From Clostridium sp. AF37-5 (GTDB taxonomy: Bacteria; Bacillota; Clostridia; Lachnospirales; Lachnospiraceae), in the NCBI RefSeq assembly GCF_003477605.1, contig NZ_QUDR01000003.1, positions 62,001 to 126,000 on the forward strand: a stretch of DNA of 64,000 nt. Reading direction: 5' to 3'. Below are positions 25,061-33,650 of the stretch, piece by piece; the stretch's first letter is position 1, and every line of letters begins with the position of its first letter. Both the position numbers and the translations under genes were made by a program. The notes beneath the pieces were generated by a model that had not been told where the DNA came from, searched no databases, and saw only the letters and a program-made list of their open reading frames with translations.

Positions 25061-27595
25061 ATGAGAAGAAAAACAATAGCTATTTTATTATGTTTTGCGG
25101 TGATAGCCGGATTGATTCCTAACAAGGAAGTGATGAATGTAACGGCTAAAGAAAAAAAGGTGTATTCTAAATCGGTAGTGAAGGCGAATAATTATTCGGA
25201 TTACGAGGAAATTAAAACGCCGGAAGATATGGACAAATTAAATTATGTAGTAGATGGAAAATATTGCTTGTCTGCAGATATTGATATGTCCGAATATGAG
25301 GGGACCTATAAGCCGGCGGAAGGTTTTCGTGGTGTGCTGGATGGAAGGGGACATACAATTAAGAATTTACATTCGGTAGTGTTTGACAGTATCGTTGGTT
25401 CTGCTACCGTGAGAGATTTGAAAATAAAAAATTCAAATATAGGAAGTGATGATTATGGTAAAGGGTTCCTGATTAATACAATTGATTTTGCGTATGATGG
25501 TCTTAAAGGAAAAATATTAATAGAAAATGTTGACGTAGAAGGGAAAGCAGATGTATCAAAATATCAGAAAGGAGAAAGTGGTTCATTTGCCGGAATATGT
25601 TCTTATGTAAATATTCATAAGGAAACGCAGAGTGTAAAAATAAATAATTGCAGCGTCAATATTAAGATGTCAACAGATACAGGTAATTATGCAATTTATT
25701 ATGGAGGAATTATAGGCGGAACAACACGTAATTCAAAATCAACATTAGAAATCAGTAATTGTGTTTCGCTAGGCTCGATAAAAAGTTCTGATACAGACAG
25801 TATGGTGGGTGGAATTGCAGGAGAAGCTGACTATGTTAATACTACCAATTGCTATGCTGATATGGAATTAGAAGGTAACTATGTCGGTGGCCTCGTTGGA
25901 TATGCAGAAAATGTAATGATTGAAAATTGTATGTCCCAAAGTTATGTAAATGGTTCTTGTGTTGGAGGTTTGGTTGGATGCGGAGATGAAGTAAGTCAGC
26001 AGTATATTATATCAAGCGTTTCATTAGAAGAAAAAATTAGGGGTACACAATTTGCTGGAACAGTAATTGGAAAGTCGTATGCAATGATAACTATAAAAAA
26101 TGTATTTACATACTCAAAATTATATGACGAATTAAATCGAACTTATCTAACAGATAAACAGGGAACTGCGCTGAATTCAATGCAGCTAACCGAGCAAAGT
26201 GCATTTCCGGGACTAGACTTTACAGATACATTTGCATGCGTTCCCGGTGTCAATGGCGGAAAGATTTTGCTAAAGAAATTAGGTAAATATTTTGTGACCG
26301 ATAGTCCAACAATTGAAGTTAAGAATGTAAACGAAAATGAAAAAAGAATTATTATGCATAGTGATGCTCCAAGTGCGAAAATTTATTATTCAAATATGGA
26401 TGATGAAGTCACGACAAGTTCAACTTTGTATACAACGCCATTTTCAATTTATGGAACTACTTATTTCAAATTAATTGCTGTTGCCGATGGTTACGGGGCA
26501 AGTGCACCAACAGAAATGACAGTAAAGTTTCAGGTTTCAAAACCTACGGTAAGTATTGAACAGGGAAATTATAAACAAGCACTATCAATTCAGTTGTCTT
26601 GCGGTACAAAAGGGGCAGTAATTTATTATACAACGGATGGAAGTTCTCCTACTACCGGCTCAAAGAAATATACGGGGACGCCAATAGTGTTCGATAGTAA
26701 TGGTACTTATACAATTAATGCTATTGCAGTAAAAAGCGGCTGGATAAGTAGTGAAGAATTAGTTAAGACTTATAATATTAATTTGTCAGAAGTATCAAGG
26801 CCGACAAATACTCCCGTGCCTACTGCTCAACCGGATATGAGGAATACGGTAAAAACGCCGACAGCCAATATGAACAGCGGAACTTATCATGGAGCTGTTG
26901 TTGTAAATTTAAATTGTGATACAAGTGGTGCAACAATTTATTACACAACTGATGGCTCTATGCCAACCATTTATTCTAATGAATATTTGGGACTTCCTAT
27001 TTTGTTTAATCAGAACGGCAAATTTACTTTAAGGGCAATTGCTGTAAAAAATGGCATGAAAAATAGTGCGGAATTGGCAGTAGTGTATAATATTGAGGAT
27101 TTAAACGCAGGCAATTCTTCAGGGGATGCTGCGGATAATGAATGGTCTTGGGATGATGATAGTGATGCTGCGGATAAGCAAACAAATAACAAATCATCCG
27201 CGAAGGCCGTCAAGGTAAAAAAGCCAGGCAAAGTTCACAGTGTCAAAGTGAAAAAGAAAAATGCAAAGAAAGTGACTACGAAATCACGATACACTTTGTC
27301 TTGGAAAAAGGTGAAAGGCGCAACTGGTTATGAGGTCCAGCTATATAATTATTCTGCATATCGAAGAACATGTACAATAAAGAAAAAAACGATTAAAACC
27401 AAAAAGAGTTCTTTGAAAAACAGAAAATTATATTGGTATATTGTTTTGTCAAGGGCACCTGAATTTGCATTAACCGGAAAAGTACGCGTCCGAGCGTACA
27501 AGAAACAAAAAGGTAAAACTGTTTATGGAAAATATTCGGGCTGGAAATCTATAGCAACAAAAAAACAAATCAAAGAGTTTATGAAATATAATTAA
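25061..27595 (+). CDS. Secreted protein with GLUG-like, chitobiase-C-like and FN3-like modules
   Basis: An 844-residue exported protein. A signal peptide covers about residues 1-30 (MRRKTIAILLCFAVIAGLIP). A right-handed beta-helix-like region (about 50-360) holds GLUG-type repeats such as VGGLVGYAENVMIENC and VGGLVGCGDE. Then come three tandem domains resembling the chitobiase/hexosaminidase C-terminal Ig-like fold (about 420-490, 490-575, 600-680), two with the clear YYTTDGS-PT signature. A Thr/Pro linker (about 580-600), an acidic Asp/Trp patch and a C-terminal FN3-like domain rich in Lys (about 720-840) follow. No LPXTG or S-layer motif is visible. A short hairpin (TATAGTG/CACTATA, 25026-25048) lies in the leader. 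Probably a surface adhesin or glycan-binding scaffold; inferred. Confidence 0.78.
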   Translation: MRRKTIAILLCFAVIAGLIPNKEVMNVTAKEKKVYSKSVVKANNYSDYEEIKTPEDMDKLNYVVDGKYCLSADIDMSEYEGTYKPAEGFRGVLDGRGHTIKNLHSVVFDSIVGSATVRDLKIKNSNIGSDDYGKGFLINTIDFAYDGLKGKILIENVDVEGKADVSKYQKGESGSFAGICSYVNIHKETQSVKINNCSVNIKMSTDTGNYAIYYGGIIGGTTRNSKSTLEISNCVSLGSIKSSDTDSMVGGIAGEADYVNTTNCYADMELEGNYVGGLVGYAENVMIENCMSQSYVNGSCVGGLVGCGDEVSQQYIISSVSLEEKIRGTQFAGTVIGKSYAMITIKNVFTYSKLYDELNRTYLTDKQGTALNSMQLTEQSAFPGLDFTDTFACVPGVNGGKILLKKLGKYFVTDSPTIEVKNVNENEKRIIMHSDAPSAKIYYSNMDDEVTTSSTLYTTPFSIYGTTYFKLIAVADGYGASAPTEMTVKFQVSKPTVSIEQGNYKQALSIQLSCGTKGAVIYYTTDGSSPTTGSKKYTGTPIVFDSNGTYTINAIAVKSGWISSEELVKTYNINLSEVSRPTNTPVPTAQPDMRNTVKTPTANMNSGTYHGAVVVNLNCDTSGATIYYTTDGSMPTIYSNEYLGLPILFNQNGKFTLRAIAVKNGMKNSAELAVVYNIEDLNAGNSSGDAADNEWSWDDDSDAADKQTNNKSSAKAVKVKKPGKVHSVKVKKKNAKKVTTKSRYTLSWKKVKGATGYEVQLYNYSAYRRTCTIKKKTIKTKKSSLKNRKLYWYIVLSRAPEFALTGKVRVRAYKKQKGKTVYGKYSGWKSIATKKQIKEFMKYN

Positions 27596-27629
27596 TGTAG
27601 ATTAAGTTTATACAGAAAGGATGACATTT

Positions 27630-28544
27630 ATGAAAATGACAGCAGAAGAATGCAGAAATAAATTAAATGAGTTTAACTTCTCATGTGGCTATAGAAAATA
27701 TGATGAGAATGTATATTATCATATCTGTAGTATCCTAAATGAAAAGGGGAAAGTATGTTGTGGAAAATTAGATTTGGAAGATAAATCGAGCAAACATATT
27801 ATCACTCAAACCTATCTTGAAAATTTAAGTGTGTTAGAGAATACTCCTTTTACATATGGAATTATTTCTAATGGTAATCATGGTTTGGATTTATTAGATA
27901 TTTATAATGAGAATCACAGAGATGATATGATAGACTACGGGCCTTTTGATGAGGATAAAAGGGTTTTGCTTGTATTTGATTCGCCAAGTAATAAATTAGA
28001 GGACTGTTTTGGCTATGATGTTCTTAATCAAAACATTGAAGAACTACTTAAGCATAATGAACCAGTAGGGGAGTATCTCTGTACTCATTTGTGGCGTTCC
28101 CTTGATTTACAGGATGATTGTAAAAATGTAGAACGCTTGACAGGACAAAAAGATTATGGACAGATGATTGTATCTTTTATGAACAAGCATCAATTAAAAA
28201 ATGTGTACACGACAAATTTGTTCCGATATGAGATTACATCAGCAAATGAAGAAAAGTATGTACCATTTGCAGAATTAAATCGGAGTGGCTGCAAGAATGT
28301 AGTAGACGATGTATATAAGAAAATATTCTTGGAGGAAATTGCGTTATTTCAGCCACATACAATTGTAGCAGTTGGAACAGAAGTTTATAATTTTTTGAAT
28401 AACAAAGAAAATTGGAATTTACTGTTAGAAAGATATACAGATAAAGCGGATGAACCGAAATTAACCTGGGTATATCATCCGGCAGGACGTGTTTCAAAAG
28501 AAAAGAAAGCTGCTCGTTTTGATGAAATTGTAAAAGATATTTAA
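27630..28544 (+). CDS. Possible uracil-DNA-glycosylase-superfamily protein
   Basis: Not firmly recognised. The 304-residue protein lacks a signal peptide. In its second half the order of motifs recalls the uracil-DNA glycosylase fold: a strand with LLVFDSPSN (about 110-118), VYTTNLFRYE (about 190-200, Asn at the end of a strand), IVAVGTEVYNFL (about 250) and a late WVYHPAGR (about 285), comparable to the HPS/HP loop. The first 100 residues match nothing I know. ATG 27630 is chosen because AAAGGA ends eight bases upstream; ATG 27621 overlaps that site. It ends at a terminator hairpin that also contains the next gene's promoter. The enzymatic role is inference and could be wrong. Confidence 0.55.
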   Translation: MKMTAEECRNKLNEFNFSCGYRKYDENVYYHICSILNEKGKVCCGKLDLEDKSSKHIITQTYLENLSVLENTPFTYGIISNGNHGLDLLDIYNENHRDDMIDYGPFDEDKRVLLVFDSPSNKLEDCFGYDVLNQNIEELLKHNEPVGEYLCTHLWRSLDLQDDCKNVERLTGQKDYGQMIVSFMNKHQLKNVYTTNLFRYEITSANEEKYVPFAELNRSGCKNVVDDVYKKIFLEEIALFQPHTIVAVGTEVYNFLNNKENWNLLLERYTDKADEPKLTWVYHPAGRVSKEKKAARFDEIVKDI

Positions 28545-28558
28545 AGATATTTAATATT

Positions 28559-28623
28559 AGCCCCCCTTTGCCCCTTCCCCAAACCTATGTTATACTTGGG
28601 GAAGAAGACAAAGGGGGCTTTTT
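28559..28623 (+). terminator. Terminator hairpin enclosing the promoter of the next gene
   Basis: AGCCCCCCTTTG (28559-28570) pairs with CAAAGGGGGCT (28609-28619) with one bulged C, and CTTCCCCAA (28574-28582) with TTGGGGAAG (28596-28604) inside. A TTTTT run follows. Within it lie TTGCCC (28568-28573), 17 bases, TATACT (28591-28596), a plausible promoter for the nitrilase gene. The AAAGGGGG of the right arm serves as the ribosome binding site for ATG 28624. Confidence 0.75.
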
Positions 28624-29394
28624 ATGTCTAAAAAAATTGCGCTTACAAACATGGACATTGTCTGGGAAGATAAAGAAGCAAATAAGTTTCAGTGTGAGGA
28701 AATGATACAGGAGGCGGCGGATGAACACGCTGACATCATTTTGTTTCCGGAGATGACATTGACCGGATTTTCTCTCCGAGTTAAAGAGATGGCAGACTAT
28801 CATGAGGAGACAATTGCATATTTTTCGGCTCTTTCTGCAAAATATTCTATAATGATTGGCTTTGGTTACATTACCATGCCGGATGAGTTTGGGCGAAATC
28901 ATTTTTGTTTTGTTGATGAAAATGGAAGTGTGCTTGCTGACTATGAGAAAATCCATCCATTTACGCATGGTTGTGAGACAAAGGCGTATCGAGGGGGCAG
29001 TGAAATCTGTCATATTTCCGTGGATGAAATGCACCTTGGTATGGCAGTCTGCTACGATTTGCGTTTTCCTGAAATGTTTCAGCAGATGCCGCTTGATACA
29101 AATGTTATCTTTTTGATTGCAAACTGGCCGGAGAGCCGCATTAAGCAGTGGTATTCGCTGCTTACGGCGAGAGCGATTGAAATGTCCTCGTATGTGGTAG
29201 GCGTAAATCGAACTGGCGAGGGAGATGGAATCCAATATACAAAAAGTTCAGCTGCCTATGCACCGGATGGAAGCATGATTTCGCCGGACTCTAAAAAATG
29301 GAATGACTATGTAACTCTTGATTTTTCAGAAGAGGTATTTCAAAAAACGATTTTTTCAAGAAGTGACAGACGACCGGAAATTTATCAGGGATAA
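28624..29394 (+). CDS. Carbon-nitrogen hydrolase, omega-amidase-like
   Basis: A nitrilase-superfamily amidase of 256 residues. The catalytic triad is visible: Glu in LFPEMTLTGFS (about 40), Lys in YEKIHPF (about 111) and Cys in AVCYDLRFPEMF (about 142-152). The length and the ADIILFPEM and ITARAIE-like segments fit the omega-amidase (YafV/Nit2) group, which hydrolyses alpha-ketoglutaramate or alpha-ketosuccinamate, the products of glutamine or asparagine transamination. Exact substrate cannot be assigned. It is driven by its own promoter inside the preceding hairpin. The next gene follows after 48 bases. Confidence 0.88.
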   Translation: MSKKIALTNMDIVWEDKEANKFQCEEMIQEAADEHADIILFPEMTLTGFSLRVKEMADYHEETIAYFSALSAKYSIMIGFGYITMPDEFGRNHFCFVDENGSVLADYEKIHPFTHGCETKAYRGGSEICHISVDEMHLGMAVCYDLRFPEMFQQMPLDTNVIFLIANWPESRIKQWYSLLTARAIEMSSYVVGVNRTGEGDGIQYTKSSAAYAPDGSMISPDSKKWNDYVTLDFSEEVFQKTIFSRSDRRPEIYQG

Positions 29395-29442
29395 AATTTT
29401 ATGATTTAGGAAATACTGTTTCGTATCAAATGGAAGTCAAAA

Positions 29443-30099
29443 ATGACAGGAAAGATGAGGGCGAAACAGATGGAACAGGATGCAGTAAAAGAATATGGCA
29501 TGGTAATGAATGAAGGAATCTTGACGTTATCTATTATTGGGGAGATTGAGGGACATGACTGCTTATCACAAAATGCCAAAACAACCAAATATGAGCATAT
29601 TTTGCCGATTTTAGCAAGGGCAGAGCAGGACGAAAATGTAAAGGGAATTTTATTTCTTATGAATACCGTCGGTGGTGATGTTTCATGCGGACTTGCATTG
29701 GCGGAAATGGTTCACTCCTTAAGTATGCCGACAGTTTCCTTGGTCATTGGGGACAGTCATTCGATTGCTGTTCCACTTACCGTGGCGGCAGACTATTCTT
29801 TTATTGTTCCATCGGCGACTATGATTATTCACCCGGTACGAATGAGTGGTATGGTACTGGGAACACCACAGACATATCGTCAGTTTCAACAGATTCAGGA
29901 TAGAATTATTTGTTTCGTGGCAGAGCATAGCCGCATTTCCAAAGAAAATTTAGAAAAGTTAATGATGAATACGAGTATGCTGTCCAAAGATTTAGGAACC
30001 GTTTTGGTTGGAGAGGATGCGGTGATGGCCGGACTTGTTAATGAGGTTGGAGGAATTGATAAGGCTTATCAGAAACTGAGAGGGTTGATGAATAAATAA
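29443..30099 (+). CDS. tepA: ClpP-like serine protease, TepA type
   Basis: A ClpP/crotonase-fold protease homologue of 218 residues. The nucleophile is best placed at Ser107 in IGDSHSIAVPL, aligned with the GxAxSMG motif of ClpP, and the catalytic His in MIIHPVRMSG (about residue 130). The segment MNTVGGDVSCGLALAEM matches the substrate-binding strand. In Bacillus subtilis the homologue tepA stands directly upstream of spoIIIE, and here the ftsK/spoIIIE gene follows as well, which supports the name. ATG 29443 is used; ATG 29470 with GAGGG eight bases upstream is a reasonable alternative start. Its substrates are unclear. Confidence 0.8.
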   Translation: MTGKMRAKQMEQDAVKEYGMVMNEGILTLSIIGEIEGHDCLSQNAKTTKYEHILPILARAEQDENVKGILFLMNTVGGDVSCGLALAEMVHSLSMPTVSLVIGDSHSIAVPLTVAADYSFIVPSATMIIHPVRMSGMVLGTPQTYRQFQQIQDRIICFVAEHSRISKENLEKLMMNTSMLSKDLGTVLVGEDAVMAGLVNEVGGIDKAYQKLRGLMNK

Positions 30100-30119
30100 A
30101 CATCTGTTCGATAAAACAC

Positions 30120-30148
30120 TTGCGGGAAAAAGCGATTCAGTGTATAAT
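30120..30148 (+). promoter_or_regulatory. Promoter for ftsK and ATP-grasp genes
   Basis: TTGCGG (30120-30125), 17-base spacer, TATAAT (30143-30148), about 70 bases before the ftsK start. Confidence 0.7.
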
Positions 30149-30216
30149 ATAATTTCAGTACGCTGCGAATCAATTGGCAGATATCGTACATGTTAGTTGT
30201 GTCTGGGGAGGATTTT

Positions 30217-32787
30217 ATGGCTACAAAGAAAACAACAAAAAATACGAAGAAGCGTGGACGTCCGGCATCGAAATCAAATACGAAACGGACGGCTTCTTCG
30301 AGAAAGAATACATCGAAAAAGACAAAGCAGGCAAGCCCATTGGCAAGAGAGATTGTGTTTCTTGCTCTTTTTGTGTTTGCCATTTTGTCACTGCTTAGTT
30401 TGTTCCAAATGTGCGGCGTGTTTGGCAAAGGGTTAAGTGCCTTGCTGTTTGGACTGCTGGGAGCACTGGCGTATGTTTTCCCGGTTTATCTGGTTGTGAC
30501 TGCAGGTTTGTATCTGGCAAATGCGAAGAATCAAAGACTGCGTCACAAGGTCTGGTATAGTGCCGGCATTTACTGGAGTGTGTGCGGATTATTTCAGTGG
30601 GTGGTAAATGACCCTGTGCAGAATGTATGGGAAGTCTATACTGTTTGTGCTGAAAATCACGGTGGTGGTGGTTTCTTCGGTGGAATTTTATCTTTTGAAC
30701 TGGCACGTGTGCTCGGAAGAGCAGGTTCTTTTATTGTGATACTGGCGCTGTTTTTATTGTTCTTTATGCTGTTAAGCAAGAAACTCATTTTTTCTTCCAT
30801 TCAGCAGATGTATAAAGAGCGTGAGACGGATGAAGATTATTATTATGAGGAACCGGAACCGGTGTATTCTCGTGGAAGACAGATGAGCACCTATACATTT
30901 GATAAAGAAGAAACGTCAAAAGCAAAGCCAAAGAAAGAGACGAAAAAGAAACGGGCAAAGAAAGCAGAAGCAGAAATTCAGGAAGATAAGAATAAACTTC
31001 CTCAAAAAGAAATTAAACCGGAAGCCCAGATGGAAGAGGTGGTGCCGGAAGTACAGGATTTGTCGGAAATCAATATTATCCGTGGCGGAGAAGAGCCGGT
31101 TAGAGAATCAAGTGTTTACGAAAAAGAATTAGAAGAAAAATTTGGTGCATCAAAGAAAACACAGAGCGAACCAAAAACACCTACAAAAACAGATACGGTG
31201 GATGAGCCGGTGAAACAAAAGAAAGAACCGGTTAAGATAACCAAAGAAGATAAAAAAGAAATGGATGCAGTACATAAGGATTTGTCAAAGGCTGCGACGG
31301 AACAGATTCCGTATCGTTTTCCTTCGCTTGATTTGTTGAACAAACCAAAGAGCAATGGAAAACGTATGGACAATTCTGAACTTCGTGCGACGGCGGCTAA
31401 ATTGCAGTCAACGTTAGATAGTTTTGGCGTGCGTGTCAAGATGGGAGACATCAGCCTTGGACCAAGTGTAACTCGTTATGAACTGATTCCGGAACAGGGG
31501 GTTAAAGTCAGCCGCATTACCGGATTGAATGATGATATTAAACTGAGTCTGGCGGCATCGGATATTCGTATTGAAGCACCGATTCCCGGAAAAGCGGCAG
31601 TTGGTATCGAGGTGCCGAATCCGGCGAGGGAAATGATTACGTTGCGTGAGTTATTAGAGAGCAGTGAGTTTACGAAGGCGAAATCCAAAGTCACATTTGC
31701 CGTTGGTAAAGATATCAGCGGAAAAACAATTGTTACGGATATTGCAAAAATGCCGCATTTATTGATTGCCGGTGCGACTGGTTCCGGTAAATCGGTTTTG
31801 ATTAATACGCTGATTATGAGTATTATTTATAAAGCGGATCCGAATGAAGTAAAAATGATTATGGTTGACCCAAAGATGGTGGAACTGACTGCATACGAAG
31901 ATATTCCACATTTGATGATTCCGGTTGTGAAAGATCCGAAGAAGGCATCGGCAGCACTTGGCTGGGCGGTAGCAGAGATGACCGGAAGATATCAGAAATT
32001 TGCCGATGCAGGTGTTCGTGATATCAAATCCTATAATGCGAAAATGGACAAACTGACAAACAAAGATGACCCGGATTATCAGAAGATGCCACAGATTGTT
32101 ATTATCGTAGACGAGTTCGCGGATTTGATGATGGTTGCACCGGGAGAAGTAGAGGATTCCGTGTGTCGGTTGGCGCAGCTTGCCCGTGCAGCAGGAATTC
32201 ATCTGGTTTTAGCAACACAGCGTCCATCGGTTAATGTTATTACCGGGTTAATTAAGGCGAATATACCATCACGAATCGCTTTGTCGGTTTCTTCCGCCGT
32301 GGATTCACGAACTATTATTGATTCGGCAGGCGCAGAAAAACTGTTAGGAAATGGTGATATGTTGTTTGCACCGCAAAATCTGCCAAAACCAATTCGTGTA
32401 CAGGGAGCATTTGTTTCTGATGAAGAAAGAGATTCCGTTGTCAGCTTCTTAAAAGAGCAGAGCAACGGTCCATCCTATAACGAAGAAGTAACAAAGCATA
32501 TTGACACGGCACCGGTACCGGGAGCAAAAAATGATTCTAATACTGCCCATGGTGGTGCACCGGAACAAGACGAATTATTTGTCGAGGCTGCCAGATTTAT
32601 CATTGAAAAAGATAAGGCATCCATTGGTCTTTTGCAGCGTATGTTCCGAATTGGCTTTAACCGTGCGGCACGAATTATGGACCAGCTTTCGGATGCGGGT
32701 ATTGTTGGACCGGAAGAAGGTACCAAACCGAGACAGATTTTGATGTCGAGTGAACAATTTGAAAATTATCTTGAGGAGAATGGCTGA
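30217..32787 (+). CDS. ftsK: DNA translocase FtsK/SpoIIIE
   Basis: A hexameric membrane-anchored motor that moves chromosomal DNA through the division or sporulation septum. The 856-residue protein starts at ATG 30217 behind GGGGAGG (in-frame ATG 30190 lacks a site). The N-terminus is Lys-rich, followed by about four membrane helices (about 40-195), and a Lys/Glu/Pro-rich linker (about 215-380). The motor has Walker A GATGSGKSVLINTL (about 525) and Walker B VIIVDEFADLMM (about 630), with RAAGIHLVLATQRPSVNVIT. The C-terminal winged-helix gamma domain (about 790-850, GLLQRMFRIGFNRAARIMDQ) reads orientation sequences. The stop overlaps the next gene's start by one base. Confidence 0.96.
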   Translation: MATKKTTKNTKKRGRPASKSNTKRTASSRKNTSKKTKQASPLAREIVFLALFVFAILSLLSLFQMCGVFGKGLSALLFGLLGALAYVFPVYLVVTAGLYLANAKNQRLRHKVWYSAGIYWSVCGLFQWVVNDPVQNVWEVYTVCAENHGGGGFFGGILSFELARVLGRAGSFIVILALFLLFFMLLSKKLIFSSIQQMYKERETDEDYYYEEPEPVYSRGRQMSTYTFDKEETSKAKPKKETKKKRAKKAEAEIQEDKNKLPQKEIKPEAQMEEVVPEVQDLSEINIIRGGEEPVRESSVYEKELEEKFGASKKTQSEPKTPTKTDTVDEPVKQKKEPVKITKEDKKEMDAVHKDLSKAATEQIPYRFPSLDLLNKPKSNGKRMDNSELRATAAKLQSTLDSFGVRVKMGDISLGPSVTRYELIPEQGVKVSRITGLNDDIKLSLAASDIRIEAPIPGKAAVGIEVPNPAREMITLRELLESSEFTKAKSKVTFAVGKDISGKTIVTDIAKMPHLLIAGATGSGKSVLINTLIMSIIYKADPNEVKMIMVDPKMVELTAYEDIPHLMIPVVKDPKKASAALGWAVAEMTGRYQKFADAGVRDIKSYNAKMDKLTNKDDPDYQKMPQIVIIVDEFADLMMVAPGEVEDSVCRLAQLARAAGIHLVLATQRPSVNVITGLIKANIPSRIALSVSSAVDSRTIIDSAGAEKLLGNGDMLFAPQNLPKPIRVQGAFVSDEERDSVVSFLKEQSNGPSYNEEVTKHIDTAPVPGAKNDSNTAHGGAPEQDELFVEAARFIIEKDKASIGLLQRMFRIGFNRAARIMDQLSDAGIVGPEEGTKPRQILMSSEQFENYLEENG

Positions 32788-33650
32788 TGAATGGCTGGCT
32801 GATTGTCAATGGATTTTTACACACCAAAAAGTTTTCTGAACTGACAGATTTATTTTTGCTGGCGGCGAAACGGTGTGGTGTGTCACTAACCGTTTATACA
32901 AATTGTGAAATTCTTGTAGATGTGCAGGAAAAGATAAAAGAAAAACCGGATTTTGTTTTGTTTTGGGATAAAGATATTTTACTTGCAAAATTTTTAGAAA
33001 ATCAGAAAATTCCGGTCTATAATAGCAGTGAGGCAATTAGAATCTGCGATGATAAGCGGTTAACTTATCTGGCATTACAGGAGAATAAACTACCAATTCC
33101 ACAGACGATATTTGCACCGATGACATATTCGACCATTGGATTTAATCAGTATGATTTTTTGCATGCAGTGGAAGAAAAACTCACATATCCATTTGTAGCA
33201 AAAGAGGCATTTGGCTCCTTTGGCGAGCAGGTGTATCTAGTGCAAAATAGAGAAGAACTTTTAGCGGTGATGAAACAGTCGGATTCGGTAGAATTTTTGT
33301 TTCAGGAAATGATAGAAAACAGCACCGGAAGAGATGTCAGACTTCAGGTTGTTGGTGATGAAGTAGCAGCGTCCATGTACCGGTATTCGGAAAATGATTT
33401 TCGTGCTAACATAACCGCCGGAGGTAAGATGAAAGATTACACACCGTCAAAGGAAGAATGTGAACTTGCGGTTAAAGCGTCTCATGCAGTTGGAACTTCT
33501 TTTGCAGGAGTTGACCTTTTGTTTGGCAAAGACGGTCCGATTGTTTGTGAAGTAAATTCGAATGCACATTTTAAAAATATACAAACCTGCACCGGTGTGG
33601 CGGTTGCGGATAAAATCGTGGAATGGATCATAAAGGATGTTAGAAAATGA
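32787..33650 (+). CDS. ATP-grasp ligase, RimK-like (first of two)
   Basis: A 287-residue ATP-grasp protein of the RimK/LysX type, which join carboxylates to amines through acyl phosphates. Seen: the ATP-binding lysine strand PFVAKEAFGSFGEQVYLV (about 133-150), FLFQEMIE, DVRLQVVGDEVAASM (about 180-195) and the carboxylate/Asn metal site FAGVDLLFGKDGPIVCEVNSN (about 233-253). The last keeps the normal Glu-x-Asn. It is translationally coupled to ftsK upstream (TGATG) and to a paralogue downstream (ATGA overlap). A glutamate- or lysine-adding ligase acting on a peptide, protein or cofactor is possible; substrate is unknown. Confidence 0.82.
   Translation: MNGWLIVNGFLHTKKFSELTDLFLLAAKRCGVSLTVYTNCEILVDVQEKIKEKPDFVLFWDKDILLAKFLENQKIPVYNSSEAIRICDDKRLTYLALQENKLPIPQTIFAPMTYSTIGFNQYDFLHAVEEKLTYPFVAKEAFGSFGEQVYLVQNREELLAVMKQSDSVEFLFQEMIENSTGRDVRLQVVGDEVAASMYRYSENDFRANITAGGKMKDYTPSKEECELAVKASHAVGTSFAGVDLLFGKDGPIVCEVNSNAHFKNIQTCTGVAVADKIVEWIIKDVRK

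Noticed and set aside
28585..29235. 216-residue open frame on the minus strand
   Set aside because: It lies wholly opposite the well-supported nitrilase gene, has no ribosome site and no recognisable domain; it is a shadow of that gene's codon usage.
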